Source: Firmicutes bacterium UBA3572
GTDB taxonomy: Bacteria > Bacillota > Desulfotomaculia > Desulfotomaculales > Desulforudaceae
Length of the DNA stretch: 64,000 bases
Direction: 5' to 3'
NCBI GenBank assembly: GCA_002375985.1
Contig: DFNH01000032.1
Location: forward strand, 1-64,000
The notes beneath the pieces are model-generated. The model was given only the letters and a program-made list of their open reading frames with translations, was not told where the DNA came from and did not search any database. Within the stretch, counting starts at the first letter, position 1. Each line of letters opens with the position of its first letter. Positions 41,572-50,963 of the stretch are shown piece by piece. Made by a program: the position numbers and the translations under genes.

Positions 41572-42855
41572 TTATAGTTGGTAAAAGGTCCGGCGCCCTT
41601 TGAAAACGGCGACCTCGCCCAGTTCCTCCTCAATCCGCAGCAGCCGGTTGTATTTCGCCACCCGCTCTGAGCGGCAGGGCGCACCCGTCTTGATCTGCCC
41701 CACACCGGTAGCCACCGCCAGGTCGGCGATGGTTACGTCCTCGGTCTCTCCCGAACGGTGCGAAATAATCGCGGTGTAACCGGCTTTCCGGGCCAAGTCG
41801 ATGGTCGCCAGCGTCTCGGTGATCGTGCCGATCTGGTTAACCTTGATCAGTATAGAATTAGCTACTGCGGAGGCAATTCCTTTTTCGAGCCGCTGTGAAT
41901 TCGTCACAAACAAGTCGTCGCCCACCAACTGCACCCGGCCCCCGAGACGCCGGGTCAGTTCGGCCCAACCTGCCCAATCATCTTCGGCTAGTCCATCCTC
42001 AATGGATATGATTGGGTATTTTTTCACCAAATCTTCGTAATAACCGATCATTTCGTCCGCCGTCAATACCAGGTTTTCGCCTGCCAGGTGGTAGCGACCT
42101 TCGCGGTAAAACTCGGTAGCCGCGGCGTCCAACGCCAGCAGCACGTCTTCGCCCGGCCGGTACCCAGCCGCCGTAACGGCTTCCAGAATCAGGTCCATCG
42201 CCTGCGTATGAGACTCCAGGTGCGGCGCAAAACCGCCCTCGTCACCCACGGTAGTACTGAAACCGCCGGCTTTTAGCACCCGCTTCAGGTGGTGAAACAC
42301 CTCCACCCCGATGCGCAAGGCGTCCGAGAAGCTACCGGCACCCACCGGCACCACCATGAACTCCTGGATGTCCAGGTTGTTGTCCGCATGCCGGCCGCCG
42401 TTTAAGATGTTCAGCATCGGCACCGGCAGTTCGCGAACGTGCACACCACCCACATACCGGAAGAGGGGCAGGCCCGTAGCTTGGGCCGCCGCCCGGCACA
42501 CGGCCAAGGAAACCCCCAGGACGGCGTTCGCCCCCAACTTGCTCTTATTGTCGGTGCCGTCCAGTTCGATCAGGGTGGTGTCCACCGCTACCTGATCGGT
42601 GGCGTCCATGCCGGTGATTTCCGGAGCGATGATGGCGTTGACGTTGGCCACCGCCTTGGTCACGCCCCGCCCCAGGAAGCGATCGCTGTCCCCATCCCGC
42701 AGTTCAACGGCCTCAAAGGTCCCGGTGGACGCGCCCGACGGCACGGCCGCCCGGCCGAGGGTACCGTCCTCAAGTATCACGTCGACCTCAACCGTGGGAT
42801 TGCCGCGAGAGTCCAAGATTTCACGGGCATAGACATCAGCGATAAAGGTTGACAT
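41572..42855 (-). CDS. eno: Enolase
   Basis: Converts 2-phosphoglycerate to phosphoenolpyruvate, Mg-dependent. 427 residues. N terminus STFIADVYAREILDSRGNPTVEVDV; metal ligands and catalytic residues in SIEDGLAEDDWAGW, LVGDDLFVTN and the catalytic lysine in ILIKVNQIGTITET; SHRSGETEDVTIADLAVA near the end. ATG 42855 has GGGAGG 8 bases upstream; the frame begins two codons earlier. It starts 2 bases after the gpmI stop, last gene of the lower-glycolysis operon before secG. Confidence 0.97.
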   Translation of the reverse strand: MSTFIADVYAREILDSRGNPTVEVDVILEDGTLGRAAVPSGASTGTFEAVELRDGDSDRFLGRGVTKAVANVNAIIAPEITGMDATDQVAVDTTLIELDGTDNKSKLGANAVLGVSLAVCRAAAQATGLPLFRYVGGVHVRELPVPMLNILNGGRHADNNLDIQEFMVVPVGAGSFSDALRIGVEVFHHLKRVLKAGGFSTTVGDEGGFAPHLESHTQAMDLILEAVTAAGYRPGEDVLLALDAAATEFYREGRYHLAGENLVLTADEMIGYYEDLVKKYPIISIEDGLAEDDWAGWAELTRRLGGRVQLVGDDLFVTNSQRLEKGIASAVANSILIKVNQIGTITETLATIDLARKAGYTAIISHRSGETEDVTIADLAVATGVGQIKTGAPCRSERVAKYNRLLRIEEELGEVAVFKGRRTFYQL

Positions 42856-42857
42856 AA

Positions 42858-44441
42858 TCACGACCTCCCTAAATCACACGGACAATTATCCCGCGTTGCT
42901 TCTTGTACAGCTGTTAACAAAGACCGCCCGGTCATCTCTCGGGGCTGGGGCAAGCCCAGCAATTCAAGAATGGTGGGCGCCACGTCCGCCAGCGTCCCGG
43001 GACGCAGGGAACGGTTTACCACTTGGTCGCCAAGCACCACCAGCGGCACCGGGTTCGCGGTATGGGCCGTGAAAGGGTTACCGTCCTCGTCCACCATCTG
43101 CTCAGCATTGCCGTGATCCCCCGCAATCAATACCATCCCGCCCCGCTCTAACACCGCCGGGACAATGTGGCCCAAACATTCGTCCACCGTTTCCACCGCC
43201 CGCACCGCCGCTTCCATAACGCCGGTGTGTCCGACCATATCCGGATTGGCAAAATTCATAATGATCACATCGTACTTTTCCAGGTTCGCCAGGAAGGTCC
43301 TGGTGACCTCCCGGGCACTCATCTCGGGCTGCAAATCATAGGTGGCAACCTTGGGCGAAGGAACCAAAATACGGTCCTCGCCGGGGTCGGGCTGCTCCAC
43401 ACCTCCGTTAAAGAAAAAAGTAACGTGAGCATACTTCTCGGTCTCCGCCAGCCGGAGCTGGCGCAAGCCGTGCCTGGCAAGCACGCTGCCTAACGTGTTG
43501 CGGATCTCCTCGGGACCGAAGGCCACCGGCGCATTGATAGTCCGGTCGTACTCGGTCAAGCACACAAAGACGGGACGCGGTGCGGCCGGTCCCCGGTCAA
43601 AGCCGGTAAACTCGACGTCGGTGAACGCCCTGGTGATCTGCCGGGCCCGGTCGGGGCGAAAGTTGAAGAACACCACCGTGTCCCGGCCGGTCACCAGACC
43701 TGCCGGTACCCCGTGCGGACAGATCACGGTGGGCTGAAGAAACTCGTCGGTTTCGCCCCGCGCGTATCCGTCCGTCACCGCCTGCCGGGCAGACGTTGTC
43801 CTGAGGCCTTCGCCGTAAACCATAGCCCGGTAAGCCCGTTCGGTGCGCTCCCAGCGCCGGTCACGGTCCATAGCAAAATACCGCCCCATTACTGTGGCTA
43901 CCGCGCCGTATTTCAGTTTACTGAGTTTGTCCTCCAGCGCTCCGATGTATTCCAAGGCACTGGTCGGCGGTACGTCCCGACCGTCGAGAAAGGCGTGCAC
44001 GTACACCTGCCGCTGGTCCAGCCTCCCGGCCAATTCCAAAAGCGCAAACAAGTGCGTGATGTGACTGTGCACGCCGCCGTCCGACAAGAGCCCCATCAGG
44101 TGCAAAGCGCCTCCGCGGCGCCGGGACTCCTCAATCCCGGACACCAGCACGGCGTTTTCGAAAAAGCTTCCGTCCCGGATCGTCCGGCTGATGCGGGTCA
44201 GGTCCTGGTACACCACCCGGCCGGCACCCAGGTTCAGGTGTCCGACTTCGGAATTGCCCATCTGACCTTCCGGCAGGCCCACCGCTTCACCGGAGGCCTT
44301 AAGCCGCGTATGCGGCCAGGAACGCCGGTAGCGATCCCAGTTGGGGGTAGATGCACAGGCAATGGCGTTTCCCTCCCGGCAATCACGCTCCCCCCAACCG
44401 TCCAGGATCACCAGAACTAACAAAGGAGTTGGGCGGTTCAA
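42858..44441 (-). CDS. gpmI: 2,3-bisphosphoglycerate-independent phosphoglycerate mutase
   Basis: Interconverts 3- and 2-phosphoglycerate using two Mn ions. 527 residues. Phospho-acceptor serine S64 in GLPEGQMGNSEVGHLNLGAGR; alkaline-phosphatase-like metal sites in VILDGWG, HAFLDGRDVPP, NFANPDMVGHTG and LIAGDHGNAEQMVDEDG. TTG start (44441) overlaps the tpiA stop (TTGA), coupling the two; GAGGAGG lies 10 bases upstream. In spore-formers this enzyme's Mn dependence makes it pH-sensitive and a control point during sporulation. Confidence 0.96.
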   Translation of the reverse strand: MNRPTPLLVLVILDGWGERDCREGNAIACASTPNWDRYRRSWPHTRLKASGEAVGLPEGQMGNSEVGHLNLGAGRVVYQDLTRISRTIRDGSFFENAVLVSGIEESRRRGGALHLMGLLSDGGVHSHITHLFALLELAGRLDQRQVYVHAFLDGRDVPPTSALEYIGALEDKLSKLKYGAVATVMGRYFAMDRDRRWERTERAYRAMVYGEGLRTTSARQAVTDGYARGETDEFLQPTVICPHGVPAGLVTGRDTVVFFNFRPDRARQITRAFTDVEFTGFDRGPAAPRPVFVCLTEYDRTINAPVAFGPEEIRNTLGSVLARHGLRQLRLAETEKYAHVTFFFNGGVEQPDPGEDRILVPSPKVATYDLQPEMSAREVTRTFLANLEKYDVIIMNFANPDMVGHTGVMEAAVRAVETVDECLGHIVPAVLERGGMVLIAGDHGNAEQMVDEDGNPFTAHTANPVPLVVLGDQVVNRSLRPGTLADVAPTILELLGLPQPREMTGRSLLTAVQEATRDNCPCDLGRS

Positions 44442-45208
44442 CGTTTCCCGGCCTCCTCACACGCCCGGATGATGCCGGTAAAGCTCTCCACCTGCAAACT
44501 GGCCCCGCCCACCAAGGCGCCGTCGATATCGGGGCGGGATATGAGCTCCCGGGTGTTGTCCGGCTTGACACTGCCGCCATACAGAATGCGTACCCGGTCG
44601 GCCGCATCCGCCCCAAAAAGATCGCGCACCAGTTCCCGGATGCGGGCGTTCACCTCCTGGGCGTCCGCAGGACTGGCGGTGCGGCCCGTCCCAATCGCCC
44701 ATACCGGTTCGTAAGCAATGACCAGATTGGCCACCGCGTCGCCCGCCAGACCCGCCAAACACTGCTCCACCTGGGAGGTGACCACTTTTTCGGTCAAGCC
44801 GGCCTCACGCTCTGCCAAAGACTCCCCCACACAAACGATGGGGATCAAACCGTGCTCCAGGGCGGCGCGCACCTTACGATTGACAAAGGCGTCGTTTTCC
44901 CCGAAATACTGTCGCCGCTCCGAATGCCCGAGGATTACGTAGCGACAGCCGGCGTCGGTCAGCATCGGCGGCGCCACTTCCCCGGTAAAGGCCCCCTCTG
45001 GCTCCCAGTGCATATTTTGTGCGGCGAGGCCGATGGCCGATCCCGCCAGCAGATCCCTAACCGGTAGCAGGGCCGGGAAGGAAGGGGCAACGACGATTTC
45101 CACGTCTTGAACAGCCGCGGTCACCTCCCGCAGTTGGGTCACAAATGCCGCGGCCTCGGCCGGCGTTTTGTACATTTTCCAGTTGCCCACGATTAAGGGT
45201 CGGCGCAC
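44438..45208 (-). CDS. tpiA: Triosephosphate isomerase
   Basis: Interconverts dihydroxyacetone phosphate and glyceraldehyde 3-phosphate, TIM barrel, 256 residues. Catalytic elements: IVGNWKMYK, H in VILGHSERRQYFGE and E in VIAYEPVWAIGTGRTA; phosphate loop LYGGSVKPDN. GTG start at 45208 with GGAGGTG upstream. Between pgk and gpmI. Confidence 0.97.
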   Translation of the reverse strand: MRRPLIVGNWKMYKTPAEAAAFVTQLREVTAAVQDVEIVVAPSFPALLPVRDLLAGSAIGLAAQNMHWEPEGAFTGEVAPPMLTDAGCRYVILGHSERRQYFGENDAFVNRKVRAALEHGLIPIVCVGESLAEREAGLTEKVVTSQVEQCLAGLAGDAVANLVIAYEPVWAIGTGRTASPADAQEVNARIRELVRDLFGADAADRVRILYGGSVKPDNTRELISRPDIDGALVGGASLQVESFTGIIRACEEAGKR

Positions 45209-45253
45209 GCGAACACCTCCTTCAAGATTCAGCGGGGGTTTGGTGCACCCCCG

Positions 45254-46438
45254 CTAGCGGTCCTGCAGCGCCGCAACGCCGGGAAGTTCCCGGCCTTCCA
45301 AAAGTTTCAGCGAGGCACCCCCGCCGGTGGAAGCGTGAGTCACCTTGTCGGCCACACCCGCCCGTTTGAGGGCCGCAATAGTATCACCGCCGCCGATGAC
45401 GGTGGTGGCGTCCGCCGCGGCGATTTTCTTTGCCAGTTCCAAGGTGCCGGTATCGAAACCGACTACTTCAAAAAGCCCTACGGGGCCGTTCCAGAAAATG
45501 GTCCGCGCCGTCGCGAGTTTTTCCGCAAACAGGTTCAGGGTTTCGTCACCGATATCAAAAGCCCCCCAACCGGCCGGGATGCGGTCCACCGGCACGTTGG
45601 TCCGTACATCCGCCCGCCCCAGTTCCGGGGCCACCACCAAGTCCACGGGCAGCACCACCCGGCCGTCGCCGGCACCGGCCTTGGCCAGCAGGCTACGGGC
45701 CACATCCAGCTTGTCGGTCTCCACGAGGGACGCCTGCAGGTTGTAACCCTGCGCCGCCAAAAAGGTGTTGGCCATGCCGCCGCCAATGAGGAGAAAGTCA
45801 GCCTTTTCAATCAGCCTTTCTAAAACCTTTATTTTATCCGAAATCTTGGCCCCCCCGATCACCGCGACAAACGGACGTTCCGGGTTAGACAATAACCGCC
45901 CCAAGGTCTCCAGTTCCTTTTCCATGAGAAACCCCGCCACCGCCGGCAGGTAGGCGGTGATCCCGACCGTCGAGGCGTGCGCCCGGTGAGCGGTGCCGAA
46001 AGCATCGTTCACGTACAGATCCGCCAGGGCCGCCAGCTTTGACGCAAACTCGGGATCGTTGTTTTCTTCCTCGGGGTAAAAGCGCACGTTTTCCAGCAAC
46101 AGCACGTCTCCGGGACGCAACTGTCGGGCGGCGGTCTCGGCATCCGGACCCACCGCCTCCCCGGCGAACAACACTTCCCGACCAAGCAGCTCGCCCAGCC
46201 TGGCCGCCACCGGCCGCAGGGTAAAACGCACGTCGGGCCGTCCTTTGGGCCGGCCAAGGTGTGAGGCCAGGATCACGGCCGCACCCCGCGCCAACAGGTA
46301 CTCGATGGTGGGCAGGACGGCGCGAATCCGCGTGTCGTCGGTCACCTTGCCCTGTTGATCTAGCGGCACGTTAAAGTCGACCCGGACAAAAACCTTCTTA
46401 CCCTTGACTTCCACGTCCCGCAATGTTTTTTTTGCCAA
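45254..46438 (-). CDS. pgk: Phosphoglycerate kinase
   Basis: Forms ATP from 1,3-bisphosphoglycerate. 394 residues, family length. Substrate-binding KVFVRVDFNVPLDQQ, ASHLGRPKG; nucleotide site FVAVIGGAKISDKIKVLERL and IIGGGDTIAAL near the end; THASTGGGASLKLLEGRELPGV closes the protein. TTG start at 46438 with GGGGGAAGG upstream. Followed by tpiA with a 45-base gap. Confidence 0.97.
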   Translation of the reverse strand: MAKKTLRDVEVKGKKVFVRVDFNVPLDQQGKVTDDTRIRAVLPTIEYLLARGAAVILASHLGRPKGRPDVRFTLRPVAARLGELLGREVLFAGEAVGPDAETAARQLRPGDVLLLENVRFYPEEENNDPEFASKLAALADLYVNDAFGTAHRAHASTVGITAYLPAVAGFLMEKELETLGRLLSNPERPFVAVIGGAKISDKIKVLERLIEKADFLLIGGGMANTFLAAQGYNLQASLVETDKLDVARSLLAKAGAGDGRVVLPVDLVVAPELGRADVRTNVPVDRIPAGWGAFDIGDETLNLFAEKLATARTIFWNGPVGLFEVVGFDTGTLELAKKIAAADATTVIGGGDTIAALKRAGVADKVTHASTGGGASLKLLEGRELPGVAALQDR

Positions 46439-46593
46439 TTGGCCTTCCCCCTACTGGATCACGATCTTATACCGAGACGCTCTTGAAAAAGTAACCTTAT
46501 GAGCGGTGTGCTGTACCGGCGCACACAGGAAAGTTCTTCAGCCGAAACTACCCAATTTCACGGCGTGGCCGTTTTTCGGCTCGGGTTGGGTTT

Positions 46594-47628
46594 TTAAGAC
46601 AAACCCCTGGCGGCCATGAAAGCGGCCAAATCCACCAGCCGGTTGGCATAACCCCATTCATTGTCGTACCAGGCCACCACCCGGACCATGCTGTCCTGGA
46701 GCACCATAGTCGACAACCCGTCGACGATCGCCGAATGCGGGTCGCCGTTATAATCCATAGACACCAGGGGCAGGTCCTGGTACGCCAGGATACCCTTCAA
46801 TTCGCCCCCGGCCGCCTCCCGGAGCGCGCCATTGACATCCTCTACCGTAACCTTCCGCTCCAGATCGGCCACCAGGTCCACCACCGACACGTTGGGCACC
46901 GGCACCCGCAGTGCAAAACCGTTAATCCGGCCGGCCAACTCCGGCAGCACCAAGCCCACCGCTTTGGCTGCCCCGGTAGTAGTGGGCACGATGTTCAAAG
47001 CGGCCGCCCGGCCCCGGCGCGGATCCTTGTAAGGCATATCCAGGAGTTGCTGGTCATTGGTGTAGGCGTGGACCGTGTTCATCAAGGCGCGTTGTATACC
47101 AAACCGGTAGTGCAGCACCTTGGCCACCGGGGCAAGACAGTTGGTGGTGCAAGACGCGTTGGAGACGATCCGGTGCTTTTCCGGGTCGTAGGTTTCCTGG
47201 TTTACCCCCATTACAATCGTCGCGTCCACGTTTTTGCCCGGCGCGCTGATAATCACCTTTTTAGCTCCGGCCTGAAGGTGACCGGCCGCCCGTTCGGCGT
47301 CACGAAAAACCCCGGTGGACTCAATCACGATGTCCGCCCCGAGTTCACCCCAGGGGATCGCCGCCGGATCGCCCTCCGCCAGGACCTTGATCTCTTTGCC
47401 CCGGAAAAGAAAAGTATCTTTGCGGGCGTCGATTGCCAGTGAAAACCGGCCGTGGACTGTATCATAGTTAAGACTATGCAGCAATGTTTGGGCATACTCG
47501 GATGTCACCTGCACCCGGCGCGACTTGTGGTTCACCGCCACGACCTCAACGTCATCCCGGGCCAGGGCCACCCGCAATACCAACCTTCCGATCCGGCCGA
47601 AACCGTTTATGCCCAGCCTCACCGCCAT
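46594..47628 (-). CDS. gap: Type I glyceraldehyde-3-phosphate dehydrogenase
   Basis: 344 residues. Rossmann start VRLGINGFGRIGRLVLRVAL, catalytic cysteine C160 in SNASCTTNCLAPVAK, WYDNEWGYANRL near the C terminus. At the end of the second strand, where NAD-specific enzymes have N-D, it reads VAVNHKSRRVQVTSEYAQTLL (N33-H34), so the aspartate that excludes NADP is lost and there is a slight insertion. Cofactor preference may be relaxed. ATG 47628 with AAGGAG. First gene of the gap-pgk-tpiA-gpmI-eno operon. Confidence 0.95.
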   Translation of the reverse strand: MAVRLGINGFGRIGRLVLRVALARDDVEVVAVNHKSRRVQVTSEYAQTLLHSLNYDTVHGRFSLAIDARKDTFLFRGKEIKVLAEGDPAAIPWGELGADIVIESTGVFRDAERAAGHLQAGAKKVIISAPGKNVDATIVMGVNQETYDPEKHRIVSNASCTTNCLAPVAKVLHYRFGIQRALMNTVHAYTNDQQLLDMPYKDPRRGRAAALNIVPTTTGAAKAVGLVLPELAGRINGFALRVPVPNVSVVDLVADLERKVTVEDVNGALREAAGGELKGILAYQDLPLVSMDYNGDPHSAIVDGLSTMVLQDSMVRVVAWYDNEWGYANRLVDLAAFMAARGLS

Positions 47629-47722
47629 TCAACCACTACTCCTTCCTAGTATGGAATAGATTCGAAGGGAATAATCATCCTCCGCCTGCTCCGCTCCGGC
47701 CAGCGATCGACAATTTGACCAC

Positions 47723-47749
47723 ATTATAACATGATATCTTTGTTGCCAA
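47723..47749 (-). promoter_or_regulatory. Promoter of the lower-glycolysis operon
   Basis: On the minus strand TATAAT (47723-47728) is preceded by TGT, an extended -10 element, with TTGGCA (47744-47749) 15 bases upstream. The short spacer is compensated by the extended -10. It lies in the 160-base gap between whiA and gap. Confidence 0.55.
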
Positions 47750-47787
47750 ACCCCAAAACCCATGCCGTAAACACTTATTGGCCCTTA

Positions 47788-48738
47788 TCAACTATGGGAG
47801 GAAGGTCGCCGAATTTGATTGGTGAGGATGTTGTTTGCAATTCTTTCCAGCTTGCGCAACCGGTGATTGATACAGGACTTGCTGAGCGGAGGTTGCGCCA
47901 TTTCGCCCAGTTCACGGAGGCTGGCTTCCGGGTTTTGCAGGCGCAAACGGGCGACCTGCCGCAAAGGCGGAGACAGCTTCTCCAGTCCCAGGCGCTCCGC
48001 GACCAGGCGAATGTTCGCCTCCTGGCGGACGCCGGCGAGCACCATCTTGCCCACGTTCGCCGTGTCACAGTTTACCAGGCGGTTCACCTGGTTCCGCATA
48101 TCTTTGTAAATGCGGGCGTTCTCAAAATCCAGCAGCGCACTGTGGGCACCCATCTGGGTCAGAGCACCGGCCAACTGTTCGCCGTCCTTGATGTACACCA
48201 CCCAACCGCGCTTGCGCGGGAAACACCGGCCTTCCAGGCCCAGTTGCTGCATCAGCCCCGCTAGGTCGGCCGCCGTTTTCCGGCCGCGCACCGTGATTTC
48301 CAGGTGATAGGCACCCCGTGGACTGGAAACCGATCCCCGGGCCAGAAAAGCACCCCGCAGGCAAGCCCGCCGGCAGCATTCCATTTTTACCAGGTCCCGC
48401 TTCAATCCGGAACGGGACTTTCCGGTAGCAGTCACCAAGCCCAGCTTCTCCAGGGCGGTTTGGAATCCCTCCTGGTCGGCCACACGGACCACGTACTCGT
48501 TGTTCTTCTTTAACCGCTGTTTGCGACGCACCTCCACACAAGCCGATAACCCGAACAATGCCTTGAAAGCCTTGAAAACTTTCCGGGCGACGGCGGCGTT
48601 TTCGGTGGCTACAACAAGACCCTCGCCGGAAACAAAACGACCACTCAGCATCAACAGTGCCGCCAGTTCGGCCGTCCGGCAACAGGAAGGTCCTTCAATC
48701 CGGGCGAGTTCGTCCTTGGTCTGGGCCGAAAAAGACAC
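47788..48738 (-). CDS. whiA: DNA-binding protein WhiA
   Basis: 316 residues. An N-terminal LAGLIDADG-like degenerate homing-endonuclease domain (SGRFVSGEGLVVATEN..., CCRRACLRGAFLARGSVSSPRGAYHLEI) is followed by a helix-turn-helix (LRELGEMAQPPLSKSCINHRLRKLERIA). In Bacillus it affects cell division and chromosome segregation; in Streptomyces sporulation. GTG start at 48738; the G-rich site is about 13 bases away, so initiation may be weak. It is separated from rapZ by 127 bases with no yvcK in between, although yvcK normally lies there. Confidence 0.93.
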   Translation of the reverse strand: MSFSAQTKDELARIEGPSCCRTAELAALLMLSGRFVSGEGLVVATENAAVARKVFKAFKALFGLSACVEVRRKQRLKKNNEYVVRVADQEGFQTALEKLGLVTATGKSRSGLKRDLVKMECCRRACLRGAFLARGSVSSPRGAYHLEITVRGRKTAADLAGLMQQLGLEGRCFPRKRGWVVYIKDGEQLAGALTQMGAHSALLDFENARIYKDMRNQVNRLVNCDTANVGKMVLAGVRQEANIRLVAERLGLEKLSPPLRQVARLRLQNPEASLRELGEMAQPPLSKSCINHRLRKLERIANNILTNQIRRPSSHS

Positions 48739-48865
48739 CCGCAGTACAGCCCCCCCCGCGCCTTATTGTAACACATCAGGCATTAAGTGCCAACATTAGC
48801 CCTTGAGCGAAGGAAATAAGTGACACAATAACGCTTATCAGCAGGATATATGACTAACATTTGGC

Positions 48866-49741
48866 TCAGGAGCTATCATCCCGGTCCATGTCCCGGTGGC
48901 GCACCACGATCCGGTGCTTACGCTCCCGCAGCCTTGCCCCAAGCCAGTCGGCCACGGCTACCGACCGGTGCTTCCCGCCGGTGCAGCCGATGGCCAGGGT
49001 TAGCGTGGTCTTGCCTTCCCGAATGTAGTGCGGGATCAGAAAGTTGACCAGGCTCTCCAGCTGAAGCAGGAAATCGCGGGTAACCGGCGAGTCGAAAACG
49101 TACCGCCTCACCCGGTCGTCCAAGCCGGTCAGCGGACGCAGCTCCGGCACGTAATGGGGGTTGGGCAGAAAACGGACATCGATCACCAGGTCGGCATCCA
49201 GGGGGATTCCGTACTTGTAGCCGAAAGACACATTGGTGATGGCCAAGCGCCCCTGATCGGTGTCTCCGCCGTAGAGGTTGCTGATCTCCTGCTTGAGTTG
49301 GGCAACCGAAAAGTTAGAGGTGTCGATGATCTTATGCGCCAATCCCCGCAGATCGCGCAACGCCTGCCGCTCGGCCTCGATGCCCTCCACGATCTCGCCG
49401 GAACTGCTCAGCGGGTGGGGCCTGCGGGATTCCTTGAAACGGCGCACTAGAGTTTCATTGGACGCCTCCAGGTAAAGGATCTCGTAGCGGATGCCGTGCT
49501 TTTTTAGATCGTCCAGTACATCGAGCACGGTGGCAAAAAACTCCCCGCCCCGGATATCCACTACCACCGCAATCCGCTTGATCTTGCCGGTTGTTTGGGC
49601 ACAGAGTTCGGCAAACTTGGGGATCAGCTTCGGCGGCAGGTTGTCCACGCAGAAAAAACCCAGGTCTTCCAGGCAGCGGACGGCCTGGGTCTTCCCCGCA
49701 CCGGATAGTCCGGTCACAATCAGAAATCTGGTGGCCACCAT
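48866..49741 (-). CDS. rapZ: RNase adapter RapZ / nucleotide-binding protein YvcJ
   Basis: 291 residues. Walker A GLSGAGKTQAVRCLEDLGFFCVDNLP at the N terminus; Walker B-like IAVVVDIRGGEFF; C-terminal LTLAIGCTGGKHRSVAVADWLG, the glucosamine-6-phosphate-sensing part in enterobacterial RapZ. In Firmicutes it binds GTP and affects competence and sugar metabolism. It follows the phosphoglucose isomerase gene by 12 bases. ATG 49741 with GGAAG site. Confidence 0.95.
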   Translation of the reverse strand: MVATRFLIVTGLSGAGKTQAVRCLEDLGFFCVDNLPPKLIPKFAELCAQTTGKIKRIAVVVDIRGGEFFATVLDVLDDLKKHGIRYEILYLEASNETLVRRFKESRRPHPLSSSGEIVEGIEAERQALRDLRGLAHKIIDTSNFSVAQLKQEISNLYGGDTDQGRLAITNVSFGYKYGIPLDADLVIDVRFLPNPHYVPELRPLTGLDDRVRRYVFDSPVTRDFLLQLESLVNFLIPHYIREGKTTLTLAIGCTGGKHRSVAVADWLGARLRERKHRIVVRHRDMDRDDSS

Positions 49742-49753
49742 TAGGACTTCTTC

Positions 49754-50818
49754 CTATTCGTGTTTAGCCAGTTCGCTTTTGAGGTAATCGATAACCCGCA
49801 CCGGTCCCGGATCGATGCCGGCCAGGGCGGCTAAGTATATGCTACTGTAATCGCCCAGATAAATCAAGGAATACACCCGGGCCAGAGCGGTCGGCCCCGA
49901 GGACTCCACCTCGGTGATACCGGCCGCCTTCTGCACCAAGTCGCGGGTGATCCTCATGCGCAGCCGTACCCGCGGGTGGTCGTCCTGATGTTGCAACAGC
50001 ACCAGCCAGATCCGGCTTAGGATTTCCTCCGGCTGTTCGAACCCCACCACCTCGTTATGGTTCAGTTCGGGGAACACGTTCCAGTAGGCAGGAGCTTTGG
50101 CGTTTTCGTTGAACTGCCCCTTCCAGCGCTGGGCGATCACTTCGGTGGTGCCCGAGGAACCCCAGATCACCGGCAGCCGGCCGTGCAGATTCAGAGCCAA
50201 CTGTTTCGCCGGGTTGTTCTCAACCGGCGTTTCCGGTCCGTATCTCTGGCGCAGCTCCTTTAGGTGCGTGACCAACCCTTCCACCTCGGCCCGCATCCCG
50301 AAGAACATACCCAACCGCTCCAGGACGGCTACCATGGGCAGGAAAAGGTAGCCTATGGCCGACCGGGGCGCGATACCCCCGGGCACCCGGACCACCGGCA
50401 GGCCATCCGCGGTAGCGCGCTCCCCCAACCGTCCGCCGGTGGTGACCGCCACGACGGTAGAGCCCCGCTCCCGGGCCATCTCGTAGGCGCTCAAGGTCTC
50501 CTCGGTGTTCCCCGAATAACTCACCACGAACACCAGCGTGTGCTTATCAACGAACCGGGGCAAGGTGTAGTCCCGGTTCACCAAGACCGGGATGCCGAGT
50601 CTGTCGCCGGCGAATACACGCAGCAAATCACCGCCGATGGCCGAGCCCCCCAGTCCGGTGACCAGCACCTGCCGCCAGTCCTTGGCCGGCGGCAGCGGCA
50701 ATCCCTGGGCCAGGGACCAGGCTTGCGCGCACTGCTCCGGCAGTTTCCACACCGCTTCCAGCATCCCCGTAGAGTCAAGATCCTTTAAAGTTTGCACGTC
50801 ATTCAAATCAACACCCAT
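49754..50818 (-). CDS. Bifunctional phosphoglucose/phosphomannose isomerase
   Basis: 354 residues with two SIS domains. VLVTGLGGSAIGGDLLRVFAGDRLGIPVLVNRDYTLP and FVVSYSGNTEETLSAYEMARERGSTVVAVTTGG match the archaeal-type PGI/PMI family (TIGR02128-like), which isomerises glucose-6-P and mannose-6-P to fructose-6-P. The second SIS part contains LPVIWGSSGTTEVIAQRWKGQFNENAKAPAYWNVFPELNHNEVVGFE with the catalytic E and H. ATG 50818 with GGAGGCG site. Lies between a ROK kinase and rapZ, forming a sugar-phosphate entry module. Confidence 0.92.
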   Translation of the reverse strand: MGVDLNDVQTLKDLDSTGMLEAVWKLPEQCAQAWSLAQGLPLPPAKDWRQVLVTGLGGSAIGGDLLRVFAGDRLGIPVLVNRDYTLPRFVDKHTLVFVVSYSGNTEETLSAYEMARERGSTVVAVTTGGRLGERATADGLPVVRVPGGIAPRSAIGYLFLPMVAVLERLGMFFGMRAEVEGLVTHLKELRQRYGPETPVENNPAKQLALNLHGRLPVIWGSSGTTEVIAQRWKGQFNENAKAPAYWNVFPELNHNEVVGFEQPEEILSRIWLVLLQHQDDHPRVRLRMRITRDLVQKAAGITEVESSGPTALARVYSLIYLGDYSSIYLAALAGIDPGPVRVIDYLKSELAKHE

Positions 50819-50963
50819 CCGCTATCGCCTCCTTCACAAAGGGGACAGGCATGTTTTTACTTTTCTTGATTATTATCAACTCAATTTTAAATACATTAGC
50901 TAAAAATCGGCCGAAAAGGCCTCTCCACTTTTGCCGGCCCACCGCTCTTCCTCATTCTAGTTA

